A stretch of 64,000 bases of DNA from JANQOH01 sp965201155 (GTDB lineage Bacteria; Pseudomonadota; Alphaproteobacteria; UBA7887): positions 1,550,001 through 1,614,000 of the forward strand of contig OZ241752.1 of assembly GCA_965201155.1 (NCBI GenBank), written 5' to 3'. This document shows, in pieces, positions 24,343 through 33,167 of the stretch (the stretch's first letter is position 1; each line of letters starts with the position of its first letter). A program made the translations under genes and the position numbers. Under the pieces are notes generated by a model. That model was not told the origin of the DNA and did no database searches. It was given only the letters and a program-made list of their open reading frames with translations.

Positions 24343-26550
24343 TCAGGCGCGCTCGCGCTCGACCTGGAAAAAGGCCGGGATAGCGCGCAGCGCAGTAACG
24401 ATGCCGGTCAACTGGCGGACGCCTTCGACCTCGATATCGACCACGAATTCGAAATAGTCCGCAGTGCGGTTGGTCAATTGCAAATTGATGATATTGCAGC
24501 CGGCGCGGGCGATCACTTCGGTCAATGCGTTCAGGCTGCCGGGCCGGTTGCTCATGAGTGCGACGATGCGTCCGACCTGCACATGCGGTGCTTCGATGTC
24601 GGCGTGCCATGCCAGGTCGAGCCAGCGTTCGGGCGCGTTGGAAAAGTTTTCCAGCACCTGGCAGTCAATGGTGTGTACGGTGACGCCCCGCCCCTTGGTC
24701 ATGATGCCCACGATGCGGTCACCGCGCAGGGGATGGCAGCAAGTCGCGAAATGGACGGCCATGCCGGGGGTGCGCCCGGCCACGGGCACGGTGTTTGCGC
24801 CATTGGTCGGCGCGTGCCCGGCAGAACGCTCGCCCTCCGCCGCGGGCTCGTGCGGGGTGAGATCCGGATGGACGGCAAGCAGCACGGCTTCCGCCGCCAG
24901 CGTACCGCGGCTGATGGCGGCGCAGGTTTCGGCCTGACGGACATGGCCGAAACGCGACAGGACATCCTCTCGCAAGGTTGCCTCGTCGAACGCGCGTCCA
25001 TGATCGCGAAATGTCTTTTCGAGGATGGCGCGCCCCAGGGCAGCATGCTCGTTTTCCTCGCGCAGGCGGACAAAGCGGCGAATCCGCGCGCGCGCCTTGC
25101 CCGTCACCACGTATTTTTCCCATCTCGGGTCGGGCGTGGCTTCGCTGGAACGCAGGATTTCCACCTGATCGCCGTTTCTCAGGGGGGTCAGCAAGCGCGG
25201 CGCCAGGCGTTCGTTGATCTTCGCGCCGACGCAGGTATCGCCGACATCGGAATGCACGGCATAGGCGAAATCGACAGGGGTGGCGCCGTTGGGCAGGCCG
25301 ATGATGTCTCCTTTCGGTGTGAAGCAGAACACCTGGTCGGAATGCATTTGCAGCTTGGTATTTTCGAGGACTTCCTCGGAATTGGCGGCGTGTTCCAGAA
25401 TTTCGCCCACTTCCTGAAGCCAGGCATAGGTGCGGCCTTCGCGCGGTCGGGGTTTCGCGTTTTCCTGCTTGTAGAGCCAGTGGGCGGCGAGGCCGTATTC
25501 CGCGACCTGGTGCATTTCATGGGAGCGAATCTGCACCTCGATGCGGCGGTTCCTGGGGCCGATGACGGCCGTGTGCAGCGAGCGGTAGTCGTTGGCCTTG
25601 GGGGTGGAGATATAGTCCTTGAAGCGCTCCGGCACCATGGGATAGGCGCCGTGCACGGCGCCCAGGGCGCGGTAACATTCGGCGGCGTCGGCGACGAGCA
25701 CGCGGAACGCGATGACATCGGTGATTTCGTCGAAGGAGACATGTTTTTTTTCCATCTTGCGCCAGATGGAATAGGGTTCCTTGGCGCGTCCTTCGACCGT
25801 TGCTTCGATACCCGCGCGGTGCAGCGTCCCTTGCAATTCCGCAGCGATGATCGGCACCTGGCGCGCTGCCGTACCCTGCAGGAATTCGAGCCTGGTGCAC
25901 AGTGATTCGCGCGCGCCGGGGTTGATCTCGGTGAAGGCGAGGTCTTCCAGCTCGTCCTTGAGGCGCCTCATGCCGATGCGCTCTGCCAGCGGCGCGTAGA
26001 TTTCCATGGTTTCACGGGCGATGCGGAGACGCCTCTTGCGCGGTTCGAGATGGCGCAGGGTGCGCATGTTGTGCAGCCGGTCCGCCAGTTTGACGAGCAG
26101 CACGCGAATATCGCGGGACATGGCGAGGAAGAACTTGCGGAAATCCTCCGCCTGGCGCTTGTCGTCCGGCTGGAGCTCGTATTCGCCCAGTTTGGTGACG
26201 CCATCGACAAGGCGGCCCACCTCGGTGCCGAACAGGTGATTGATCTCGTCCTGGGTGGCGACGCCGTCCTCCACCGTGTCGTGCAGGAGGCCGGTAATGA
26301 TAGACGCGGAATCCAGATTCAGGTCGGCGAGGATGCCGGCGACTTCGACCGGATGGGAGGCGTAGGCTTCGCCGGAGGCGCGTTTCTGCCCCTTGTGTCG
26401 CTCGATGGTGAAGTCATAGGCGCGGCGCAGCGCGTGGTTATCGGCGCAGGCCTTGGCGTTGCCAGCGCGGGCGAGCAGTTTCTCGTAACGCGGCAGGGGC
26501 GGCAACCTCGCCGCGCCATGGGCGTGCGCTTCAGCCTCGGTGGTGAGCAT
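24343..26550 (-). CDS. Bifunctional (p)ppGpp synthetase/hydrolase (RelA/SpoT)
   Basis: The 735-residue product has an HD hydrolase domain (about residues 40-190; YASHPVEVAGILADL and GLLHDTVEDG), a synthetase domain (about 240-370; RAKEPYSIWRKMEKKH, EITDVIAFRVLV, NDYRSLHTAVIG, EVQIRSHEMH), a TGS domain (about 400-460; VFCFTPKGDIIGLPNGATPVDFAY region), and a C-terminal ACT domain (about 655-735). Both catalytic domains look intact, so it should make and degrade ppGpp, the single long RSH type usual in Alphaproteobacteria. It lies 53 bp after rpoZ, as in most Proteobacteria. Confidence 0.96.
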   Translation of the reverse strand: MLTTEAEAHAHGAARLPPLPRYEKLLARAGNAKACADNHALRRAYDFTIERHKGQKRASGEAYASHPVEVAGILADLNLDSASIITGLLHDTVEDGVATQDEINHLFGTEVGRLVDGVTKLGEYELQPDDKRQAEDFRKFFLAMSRDIRVLLVKLADRLHNMRTLRHLEPRKRRLRIARETMEIYAPLAERIGMRRLKDELEDLAFTEINPGARESLCTRLEFLQGTAARQVPIIAAELQGTLHRAGIEATVEGRAKEPYSIWRKMEKKHVSFDEITDVIAFRVLVADAAECYRALGAVHGAYPMVPERFKDYISTPKANDYRSLHTAVIGPRNRRIEVQIRSHEMHQVAEYGLAAHWLYKQENAKPRPREGRTYAWLQEVGEILEHAANSEEVLENTKLQMHSDQVFCFTPKGDIIGLPNGATPVDFAYAVHSDVGDTCVGAKINERLAPRLLTPLRNGDQVEILRSSEATPDPRWEKYVVTGKARARIRRFVRLREENEHAALGRAILEKTFRDHGRAFDEATLREDVLSRFGHVRQAETCAAISRGTLAAEAVLLAVHPDLTPHEPAAEGERSAGHAPTNGANTVPVAGRTPGMAVHFATCCHPLRGDRIVGIMTKGRGVTVHTIDCQVLENFSNAPERWLDLAWHADIEAPHVQVGRIVALMSNRPGSLNALTEVIARAGCNIINLQLTNRTADYFEFVVDIEVEGVRQLTGIVTALRAIPAFFQVERERA

Positions 26551-26603
26551 CCCGGTTTTGTTCCGGGGCCGCGCCGCTGCGGCCCGCGCCGCTGCCGCGC
26601 GGG

Positions 26604-27032
26604 TTATTCCGCGTCCGTGCTGCCGCCGGCCCCGGCCGCGGGAGAATCATCCGCGATATCAACGGCAGCGGCAGACGCCAGAGACAACTCTGCGATTTCG
26701 GTTTCCGACGGCGCACCGGCAGGTGGTTCGAATGCGTCCGAAAGAATTTCCGAAGCGGGAGCCACGGCGTCCATGGGCAGCGGTTCGTCCTCGGGTTCGT
26801 CGGTTTCCGCATAGCGCCGCAGGCCGCGCGACAGCGCTTCCGAGAGTTCATCCCTGGTGACGGATTCCCCGGCGATTTCGCGGAGTGCGATGACCGGGTG
26901 CTTGTCGTCGTCGAGGTCGACCGTGGGATTGGCGCCGGCGGAGATATCGCGCGCGCGTTGCGATGCGAGCATGACCAGCTCGAAGCGGTTGGGGATTTTC
27001 GTTACGCAGTCTTCAACCGTTACGCGCGCCAT
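26604..27032 (-). CDS. rpoZ: RNA polymerase omega subunit with acidic C-terminal extension
   Basis: The 142-residue product starts MARVTVEDCVTKIPNRFELVMLASQRARDI, the universal omega signature, followed by DDDKHPVIALREIAGE. The conserved domain covers about residues 1-75. An acidic, low-complexity extension of about 65 residues follows (rich in Glu, Ala, Pro). Omega assists RNA polymerase assembly and forms a ppGpp site in Proteobacteria, which fits its place directly before the ppGpp synthetase gene. Confidence 0.95.
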   Translation of the reverse strand: MARVTVEDCVTKIPNRFELVMLASQRARDISAGANPTVDLDDDKHPVIALREIAGESVTRDELSEALSRGLRRYAETDEPEDEPLPMDAVAPASEILSDAFEPPAGAPSETEIAELSLASAAAVDIADDSPAAGAGGSTDAE

Positions 27033-27159
27033 TGCGATTGCCCTCTGATACGGTCGGAAAGTGTGCCTTTCCGGCGCGGCGCAAAAGTGCGCCGACGCCG
27101 GAAATGGTATCGCGCCTGCCGTGCCAATTCAACAGCAGGCCGTTCACGCCGCCGCTGTG

Positions 27160-27876
27160 CTATTCGCGATTGCCGAACAGCGCAAGCAGGAAATAGAACA
27201 TGTTGATGAAGTCGAGATACAGGCTCAGTGCACCGTAAATCGCCTTCTTTTCCGCTACGGCGGCGCCGTCGCCGGACACATAGCTCAACTTGATCCGCTG
27301 CGTATCCCACGCGGTCAGGCCGGAGAACACGAGAACGCCGATCACCGAAATCGCGAAATGCAGCGCCGACGAGGCCAGGAAGATGTTGACGATCATGGCG
27401 ATGATGATGCCGATCAACCCCATGATCAGGAACGAGTGCATGCCGCTGAGGTCCTTCTTGGTCGTATAGCCATAGAGGCTGAGACCGGCAAAGGCGGCGG
27501 CAGTGATGAAAAACACGCGGGCGATGCTGGCGCCGGTAAAGACCAGGAAGATGGAGGCCATGGAGAGGCCCATGACGGCGGAGAACGCCCAGAACAGGCC
27601 CTGGCATGCGCCGGGGCTGAGTCTGTTGATGCCGAAACTCATGACGAGGATGAAGCCAAGCGGGGCCAGCATGACCAGCCATTGCAGCGGCGAGCCGTAG
27701 ATGGCCTGCATCATGGCCGGGGAATTGGCCGTGAACAGCGCCACTGCGCCGGTTACGCCGAGGCCCAGACACATGTAGTTGTAGACCTTGAGCATGAAAG
27801 CGCGCAGGCCCTCATCGATATCCGGGCGTCCTACGGCGCGCACACCGCCCATAGCGGGCCTGCGTTCGAATGCCAT
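27160..27876 (-). CDS. Bax inhibitor-1/YccA family integral membrane protein
   Basis: The 238-residue product has seven hydrophobic segments and the BI-1 family marks: MLKVYNYMCLGLGVTGAVAL near residues 30-50, SPLQWLVMLAPLGFIL, and ALSLYLDFINMFYFLLALFG near the C-terminus, the usual family tail. Bacterial members (YccA, YetJ) modulate FtsH activity or act as pH-sensitive calcium leak channels. The gene is divergent from the glycosyltransferase gene with a 56-bp gap; 127 bp without a gene separate it from rpoZ downstream. Confidence 0.92.
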   Translation of the reverse strand: MAFERRPAMGGVRAVGRPDIDEGLRAFMLKVYNYMCLGLGVTGAVALFTANSPAMMQAIYGSPLQWLVMLAPLGFILVMSFGINRLSPGACQGLFWAFSAVMGLSMASIFLVFTGASIARVFFITAAAFAGLSLYGYTTKKDLSGMHSFLIMGLIGIIIAMIVNIFLASSALHFAISVIGVLVFSGLTAWDTQRIKLSYVSGDGAAVAEKKAIYGALSLYLDFINMFYFLLALFGNRE

Positions 27877-27932
27877 CTGTCAAAACCTCATGGTTGGCAA
27901 CTTGGGAGCGTGGTTCGAAATATAGGAACCCC

Positions 27933-29093
27933 ATGACAATGAATCAACGAGCGACCGCCGGCGCGGGGGGGCCGGTGGTATTGCAAGTGCTGCCGCATAT
28001 GGGCGCCGGCGGGGTTGCGGAAGGCGCTGTCGAAATCGCCGCGGCGCTGACAGAGGCGGGGGCAACGGCGCTGATCGCCTCCGCAGGCGGGCCGCGCGCC
28101 GCAGAAGCCGAAGCGGCGGGTGCGCGCCATATCACCCTCCCGGCGCACAGCAAGAATCCGCTGCGCATGTGGCGCAATGCACGGGTCTTGCGGCGCATCA
28201 TCGCGGCGCATGCGGTGGATATCGTGCATGCACGCTCGCGCGCGCCGGCCTGGAGCGCAGAGGCGGCGGCGCGCGCGAGCGGGCGGCCTTTCGTCACCAC
28301 ATTTCACGGCACTTACGGCCATGGCTGGCGTGTCAAGCGCGCCTACAACGCAGTGATGACGCGCGGTGACCGGGTGATCGCCGTCTCGGAACATATCGCG
28401 CAGCACATACGGGCCGTCTACGGCGCTCCAGAGGGTAGAATCTGCGTTATTCCGCGCGGGGTGGACCCTGCGCGTTTCGACCCGGAGGCAGTCACCCCCG
28501 CGCGGCGCGCGGCGCTGCGTGCGAAATGGGGATTCGATGCAGGCCCGCTGCTCATGCTGCCAGGGCGCATCACGCGCTGGAAGGGACAGGCAGTGCTGAT
28601 CGCCGCAATGGCGCGGCTGCAGTACCGCAACGCGCAATGCGCGCTGGTGGGCGACGACCAGGGCCGAAGCGCATACCGGGCTGAACTCGAAGCCCTGATC
28701 GCCCGTTACGGTCTGGGCGGGCGGGTGCGCATGGTCGGCCCCTGTAGCGACATGCCGGCGGCTTATGCGGCAGCGGACCTGGTGGTGTCAGCCTCCACCG
28801 AACCCGAAGCTTTCGGCCGCGTGGCGATCGAGGCGCAGGCGATGGCGCGCCCGGTGGTCGCCAGCGCGCATGGCGGCTCTCTGGAAACCGTGAGCGACGG
28901 GGAAACGGGCTGGTTGGTTCCGCCGGATGACGCGCCGGCGCTGGCAGCCCTGCTGGACCGGGTTCTGGCGGCGCCGGAGCGCTGGCCGGCGGTCGGCGCT
29001 GCAGGGCGCAGGCGCGTGCTTACACGCTTCACCGCCGCGGCGATGCGGCGCGCAACCCTGGCTCTCTACGAGACGCTTCTCAGCAAGCGCTAA
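27933..29093 (+). CDS. Glycosyltransferase family 4 protein
   Basis: The 386-residue product has a GT-B fold: N-terminal VLQVLPHMGAGGVAEGAVEIA (nucleotide-sugar glycosyltransferase opening), TFHGTYG, VIAVSEHIAQHI and RICVIPRGVDPARFDPE; the C-terminal half has MLPGRITRWKGQAVLI and the EPEAFGRVAIEAQAMARPVVAS motif with the donor-binding E-x7-E. It is a group 1/GT4 transferase acting in glycolipid, LPS core or exopolysaccharide synthesis. Donor and acceptor cannot be told, as no other glycan gene is adjacent. ATG 27933 is preceded by AGGAA. Confidence 0.88.
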   Translation: MTMNQRATAGAGGPVVLQVLPHMGAGGVAEGAVEIAAALTEAGATALIASAGGPRAAEAEAAGARHITLPAHSKNPLRMWRNARVLRRIIAAHAVDIVHARSRAPAWSAEAAARASGRPFVTTFHGTYGHGWRVKRAYNAVMTRGDRVIAVSEHIAQHIRAVYGAPEGRICVIPRGVDPARFDPEAVTPARRAALRAKWGFDAGPLLMLPGRITRWKGQAVLIAAMARLQYRNAQCALVGDDQGRSAYRAELEALIARYGLGGRVRMVGPCSDMPAAYAAADLVVSASTEPEAFGRVAIEAQAMARPVVASAHGGSLETVSDGETGWLVPPDDAPALAALLDRVLAAPERWPAVGAAGRRRVLTRFTAAAMRRATLALYETLLSKR

Positions 29094-29551
29094 CCGGCAT
29101 GCGCGATGCCGCGTTTTTCGAAAAACTGCTGGTGGTAGTCTTCCGCGGGCCAATAATCGCCGGCGGGTTCTACGATGGTTGCTACGGGGCGCGGGAGGCT
29201 GCCCGCGAGGGCGGCGCGGGAGGCGAGCGCCGTCTGTGTCTGGTCTTCGTCATGGGTGAAGATCGCCGAGCGATATTGTTCGCCGATATCCGGCCCCTGC
29301 CGGTTCACCTGCGTCGGGTCGTGGCTTGACCAGAAGACGTCCAGCAGCTGTGCGTAATTGACGGCAGCAGGGTCGTATTCGACGCGCACGGCTTCGGCAT
29401 GGCCGGTGGCGCCGGAGCAGACCTGTTCATAGCTGGGATGAGATGTGCGCCCGCCGATATAACCGACACTGGTCGCGCGCACGCCGGCAACGCGGCGGAA
29501 TGCGGCTTCAACGCCCCAGAAACAGCCGGCAGCAAAGGTTGCCGTCGCCAT
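29090..29551 (-). CDS. msrA: Peptide-methionine (S)-S-oxide reductase
   Basis: The 153-residue product starts MATATFAAGCFWGVEAAF with the catalytic Cys in GCFWG, followed by TSVGYIGGRTSHPSYEQVCSG, FWSSHDPTQVNRQGPDIGEQYRSAIF and EDYHQQFF (core blocks HDPTQVNRQGPDIGEQYRS). It reduces S-methionine sulfoxide in proteins with thioredoxin. The length is that of short cytoplasmic MsrA. It follows a small membrane protein gene by 13 bp and its stop overlaps the convergent glycosyltransferase stop. Confidence 0.96.
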   Translation of the reverse strand: MATATFAAGCFWGVEAAFRRVAGVRATSVGYIGGRTSHPSYEQVCSGATGHAEAVRVEYDPAAVNYAQLLDVFWSSHDPTQVNRQGPDIGEQYRSAIFTHDEDQTQTALASRAALAGSLPRPVATIVEPAGDYWPAEDYHQQFFEKRGIAHAG

Positions 29552-29564
29552 AGCGTCTCCCCTT

Positions 29565-29942
29565 TCATTCTTCCTCGTTTGGAGGGTCTTGCGCCTTCGC
29601 CTTTCTGGTACGCAGCGCAGCCACACCTCTTACCAGCAGGCTGCCGGCGAGCAGACGCAGCGCATCGAACAGTACAAACAATACCAGCGCGCCCAACGCC
29701 ATGGGCAGTTCGATCACCGGCAGGACGTAATCGAAATAGAGCGTAGGGTCTTCAGGGTCCGGGTCGATCTTCTGTTCGACAAACGCCTGAAGCCCGACCA
29801 GGCTGTTGGCGTCCAGCCGATACCATGTATCGGCGATGGATTGACTGCCTGCGAAGGCAAGCACCACAAGGCCGGCGATTACGCTGCCGATGGTGAGGCG
29901 CAGGAACAGCGGCACGCGCCGCGGCGGTGCATCACTGTTCAT
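29565..29942 (-). CDS. Small membrane protein of unknown function
   Basis: The 125-residue product has two hydrophobic helices (about residues 13-32 and 75-98) separated by an acidic loop (KIDPDPEDPTLYFDY), and a basic then acidic tail ending NEEE. I recognise no family. It probably shares a message with msrA, which follows after 13 bp. Confidence 0.65.
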   Translation of the reverse strand: MNSDAPPRRVPLFLRLTIGSVIAGLVVLAFAGSQSIADTWYRLDANSLVGLQAFVEQKIDPDPEDPTLYFDYVLPVIELPMALGALVLFVLFDALRLLAGSLLVRGVAALRTRKAKAQDPPNEEE

Positions 29943-30078
29943 GGCGACGGGCTGAGTATGATCATCAGGACACGCTAGGGCCGCGCGGCAGGGGCGTCAA
30001 GGAAATCAGACGCGGCGGCACGGACGCTGCCTTTGCGGGGTTTCCCCGACGGCGCATAGCGGTTACATTGCCAGCGTC

Positions 30079-30168
30079 GGAGGGGTGGCCGAGCGGCTGA
30101 AGGCGCACGCTTGGAAAGCGTGTATACGGGTAACCGTATCGAGGGTTCGAATCCCTCTCCCTCCGCCA
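30079..30168 (+). tRNA. tRNA-Ser (GGA anticodon)
   Basis: The 90-nt sequence folds as a class II tRNA: acceptor GGAGGGG paired with TCCCTCC, D-arm GTGGCCGAGCGGCT, anticodon stem CACGC/GCGTG around loop TTGGAAA with anticodon GGA at 30113-30115, a long variable arm (TACGGGTAACCGTA), T-arm GGTTCGAATCC, and an encoded CCA. It reads UCC and UCU codons. Confidence 0.97.
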
Positions 30169-30182
30169 CCAGGCAAATTCAC

Positions 30183-30689
30183 ATGATTGGCCGGCTCCGG
30201 ATTTGTGCAGGTAACCCTCTCAGGCCGCGCGTAATGGCAGTTGCCGGGTTGTTCGTGGTGTCTGCGGGAGTTTTCCTGGCGGTCGCCGGTGGGGCAGCGG
30301 CGGATGCTATCGTGGCTTACCGGGTGGACGGGGACGCCATTCTGGCACCGCTGGGCGGTGTCGGCGGCGATGCGGTGCGCGGGCGGGCGCTTGCGGCGGG
30401 ACGGCAGGGGAATTGCCTCGCCTGCCATGCCATGCCGATCCCGGAAGAGCAGTTTCACGGCGATCTCGGGCCGGACCTGCGGGGTGTGGGGGAGCGTCTC
30501 TCAGCCGGCCAAATCCGGCTGCGGCTGGTTGATTCCAAGCGAATCAATCCGGACACGATCATGCCCGGATTTCATGTGGTGGAGGGGCTCGAGCGGGTGG
30601 CGGCGCGGTGGGTCGGCAAGCCCATTCTGGACGCCCAGCAGATCGAGGATCTGGTAGCCTATCTCACAACATTGACCGGGCCCGAGTGA
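30183..30689 (+). CDS. soxX: SoxX-like monohaem cytochrome c
   Basis: The 168-residue product has a signal peptide (hydrophobic core AVAGLFVVSAGVFLAVAGG) and one haem-binding CLACH motif in AAGRQGNCLACHAMPIPEEQ. GDLGPDLRGVGERLS, a probable Met ligand in DTIMPGFH, and DAQQIEDLVAYLTTL near the end complete the SoxX layout. SoxX pairs with SoxA to oxidise sulfur compounds onto SoxYZ in the periplasm. No soxA, soxYZ or soxB is adjacent. It starts 15 bp after tRNA-Ser. ATG 30234 is an alternative start. Confidence 0.85.
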   Translation: MIGRLRICAGNPLRPRVMAVAGLFVVSAGVFLAVAGGAAADAIVAYRVDGDAILAPLGGVGGDAVRGRALAAGRQGNCLACHAMPIPEEQFHGDLGPDLRGVGERLSAGQIRLRLVDSKRINPDTIMPGFHVVEGLERVAARWVGKPILDAQQIEDLVAYLTTLTGPE

Positions 30690-30697
30690 CCGGTACG

Positions 30698-31306
30698 TCA
30701 GGCAGCCTCAAGGTAACGGGAAAGGAAGTCGAGGCGGTCCTGGCCCCAGAACAACTCGCTGCCGGTGAGCCATGTCGGCGAACCGAAGACGTCATGGGCG
30801 ATGGCATCCTCGGTATTGCGCGTGAATACATCGGCAACTTCCGCACCTGCGGCTGCAGCGACCAGCGCCTGCCCGTCCAGTCCGCAGGCGTCGGCAATCG
30901 CCGCCAGCGTATCGGCATCGCTGATATTGCGCTCTTCCACCCAGCAGGCGGCGAGGCAGCCATCGGCCAGTGCGATCGCTTGCTCGCGTCCCGCGCCGGC
31001 CTGCTGCGCGGCGATAAGCACCTTGCCGGCCAGGGTCGGATCGACAGGAAAGAACGCCGGATGCAGGTTGAGCGGCATGCTGAGCCACTCCCGCCAGCGC
31101 GCAAGTTCGCGCAGGCGGTTGATCTGCACGGGTTTCGGCCGGTCGCCGACGGCCTTGGTGCCGTTGCGGCGGAAAACGGACATGATGTCATAGGGCTTGT
31201 AGGTCAGCGTGAGGTTGTGCTTCTCGACCAATGCGTTGAAACGCGGCCCGGCCAGATAGGTCCAGGGGGAGGACAGGGCGAGGAAATACTCGATCGACCG
31301 GGTCAT
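30698..31306 (-). CDS. 2-hydroxychromene-2-carboxylate isomerase-like protein (DsbA/GST kappa fold)
   Basis: The 202-residue product starts with IEYFLALSSPWTYLAGPRF, which has Ser where DsbA has the CxxC motif, as in HCCA isomerase and GST kappa. PYDIMSVFRRNGTK and the late cis-Pro block FGSPTWLTGSELFWGQDRLDF are also family marks. HCCA isomerase uses glutathione to isomerise an intermediate of naphthalene breakdown, but homologues are common in bacteria without that pathway, and no ring-cleavage genes are nearby. The true substrate is unknown. Convergent with soxX (8-bp gap). Confidence 0.88.
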   Translation of the reverse strand: MTRSIEYFLALSSPWTYLAGPRFNALVEKHNLTLTYKPYDIMSVFRRNGTKAVGDRPKPVQINRLRELARWREWLSMPLNLHPAFFPVDPTLAGKVLIAAQQAGAGREQAIALADGCLAACWVEERNISDADTLAAIADACGLDGQALVAAAAGAEVADVFTRNTEDAIAHDVFGSPTWLTGSELFWGQDRLDFLSRYLEAA

Positions 31307-31425
31307 GGGGCGTCCTTGAATGTCGGGTTCGGGCGGCGGGGGATCTGGAACCTAGCGCTCCGCCGCGGCACTGTCGAGAACGCGTCCCGTGCGGAAAGCC
31401 GGGGGATGGGTTATATTCTGCCGTC

Positions 31426-32412
31426 ATGATTGACGTTCTCACGGCCCCCGGCGGTGAATTCCGGGACGATTTGCGGCGCGTTCGTCCGCTGGCGCCGGCG
31501 GCAGTCAGGCAGTTGAGCCGGATCGATCCGCTGCGCGCGACGCTGGCTGCGGGGGAAACGCTGGCGGTGCTGGCGGGCGCCATTGCGGCAGCCCTGGTGT
31601 GGCCCTACCCGCCGGTGATCGTGCTGGCCATCTTGATCATCGCCGGGCGCCAGCACGCCCTGTTCGTGCTGGCCCATGACGCCGCCCATTACCGGCTTTA
31701 CCGGTCGCGGCGGCTGAATGACGCCGTGGGCAGCATATTGGGAGCCGTAGGCGGCATTTCCCTGCATACTTATCGGGTCATCCATCGCCTGCATCACAAT
31801 CACCTGCACGGCAAGACTGACCCGGACATGGCGCTGCACGGGGGCTATCCGCGCGGGCGGTTTTATCTGTTCAGAAAACTGGCGCACGATCTGGCCGGCC
31901 TCACCGCGTGGAAGACCTATCGCTATTTTTTCGGGGCGCCCGCGGTCAATACTGCGGCAGGCGGAGCGGTGCGCCCGTCGGACGACACGGCGCCGGCATT
32001 GCGCGCGGCAGCGCGGCGCGACCGCTGGTTTGTCGCGGGGGTGCAGGCAAGCTTGCTGTGCGGCGCGGCGGCAGGCGGGTTTCTGGTGGAATATCTGCTG
32101 CTGTGGGTGCTGCCCGCGGTAACGGTCCTGCAGGCCATCCTGCGGGTGCGGGCGGTGGTGGAGCATGGCGCGCTGGCCGACACGGAGTCACCGCTGACCG
32201 CCTCCCGCACCACTGTGGCGCCGGGGTGGTTGTTATGGCTGTTTTTCCCGCATCATGTGAATTATCACATTGAGCATCATCTTTATCCGGCCATTCCGCA
32301 CTACAATCTGGCGGCCTGTCATCGGATGCTGGCGGAGTCCGGTGCATTGCGGAGTGCCGAAGTGCGCCCGCTGGGCGAGAGTCTGAAACGGATATTCGCC
32401 GATCCGGCGTGA
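31426..32412 (+). CDS. Membrane fatty acid desaturase
   Basis: The 328-residue product has the three His boxes of membrane desaturases: HDAAHY (about residue 85), HRLHHNHLHGKTDPD (about 122), and NYHIEHHLYPAIPHYN (about 280), with four to five hydrophobic segments between. It should insert a double bond (or hydroxyl group) into an acyl chain at the inner membrane using a di-iron centre and O2; carotenoid or sphingolipid-type substrates are possible. The position of the double bond cannot be told. It is convergent with the next gene. Confidence 0.9.
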   Translation: MIDVLTAPGGEFRDDLRRVRPLAPAAVRQLSRIDPLRATLAAGETLAVLAGAIAAALVWPYPPVIVLAILIIAGRQHALFVLAHDAAHYRLYRSRRLNDAVGSILGAVGGISLHTYRVIHRLHHNHLHGKTDPDMALHGGYPRGRFYLFRKLAHDLAGLTAWKTYRYFFGAPAVNTAAGGAVRPSDDTAPALRAAARRDRWFVAGVQASLLCGAAAGGFLVEYLLLWVLPAVTVLQAILRVRAVVEHGALADTESPLTASRTTVAPGWLLWLFFPHHVNYHIEHHLYPAIPHYNLAACHRMLAESGALRSAEVRPLGESLKRIFADPA

Positions 32413-32426
32413 CCTTTCGCCGGCGC

Positions 32427-33167
32427 TCAGGGCGCCGGCATCGCAGCCAGGGCGGCGGCCGCGGTTTCCAGCGTCATCCATTCGGGGGTTTCGTCACTGG
32501 CATGGCGCCGGAGAATGTCGGCCTGGCAGGATGTGTCGTCCGGCGCTGGTTCGGGCGCGGGGCCGACGGCAATGGCGGCCCCCACCATATGGGGATAGCG
32601 CCGGCGCCACTCCAGCGCCTGCAATCCGCCGAAACCGACGCCGATGACGGCGCGAATTGCCTTGATCCCGAGTTGGTCGATCAGGGCTTTCTGCACCGCG
32701 ACAACATCGCGCACGACAAGTTCGGGAAAATCCTCGCCGCGAAGTTTCCCCGTTACGGGGTCGATTCCGGCGGGTCCTGTGGCGGCTTCGCCGGGTCCGC
32801 AGGGTGCGCCGGCGCCGAGGATGAAGACCCGCCGCGTATCGAGCGGCTGGCTGCGCCCTGTCAGTGCATCCCAGGCGGACATTGCCCTGTGCGGACTCTC
32901 ATGCAGACCGGGCAGCACGAGGATTGCATTGTCGGCGCGGAAGCTCAGCCGCCCCGCGCTTTCCCAGGTGATCGTCATGTCGCGGACGAGCTGCGACCCC
33001 ATGGTGGTGAACCATGGCACGGTGAAGCTCTGCAGGTCCTGGTCTTGCGCGGCGCCCCCGCCTGGCAGGGCCAGCAACGCGGCGCACAGCGCCAGTGCGG
33101 CGCGCCTTGCGGTTCTCGTCAACTGTTGAACTGTGCCAGGAGCGGGATGTTCCACCGCCCTTTCCAT
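32427..33167 (-). CDS. Secreted, truncated MetX-like alpha/beta hydrolase without nucleophile Ser
   Basis: The 246-residue product has a signal-peptide-like segment (about residues 20-40, ending GGGAAQ) and then resembles the first two thirds of homoserine acetyltransferase-like proteins: MTITWESAGRLS, FILGAGAPCGPGEAATGP (as in the GSxGP region), and GVGFGGLQALEWRRRYP. In MetX the last block reads GGSMGGMQALEW with the catalytic Ser; here that Ser is Gly. The C-terminal part carrying the Asp and His of the triad is also missing. It is therefore unlikely to be a functional acyltransferase. The start overlaps the upstream secreted protein gene by 49 bp; a later TTG start is possible. Confidence 0.7.
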   Translation of the reverse strand: MERAVEHPAPGTVQQLTRTARRAALALCAALLALPGGGAAQDQDLQSFTVPWFTTMGSQLVRDMTITWESAGRLSFRADNAILVLPGLHESPHRAMSAWDALTGRSQPLDTRRVFILGAGAPCGPGEAATGPAGIDPVTGKLRGEDFPELVVRDVVAVQKALIDQLGIKAIRAVIGVGFGGLQALEWRRRYPHMVGAAIAVGPAPEPAPDDTSCQADILRRHASDETPEWMTLETAAAALAAMPAP

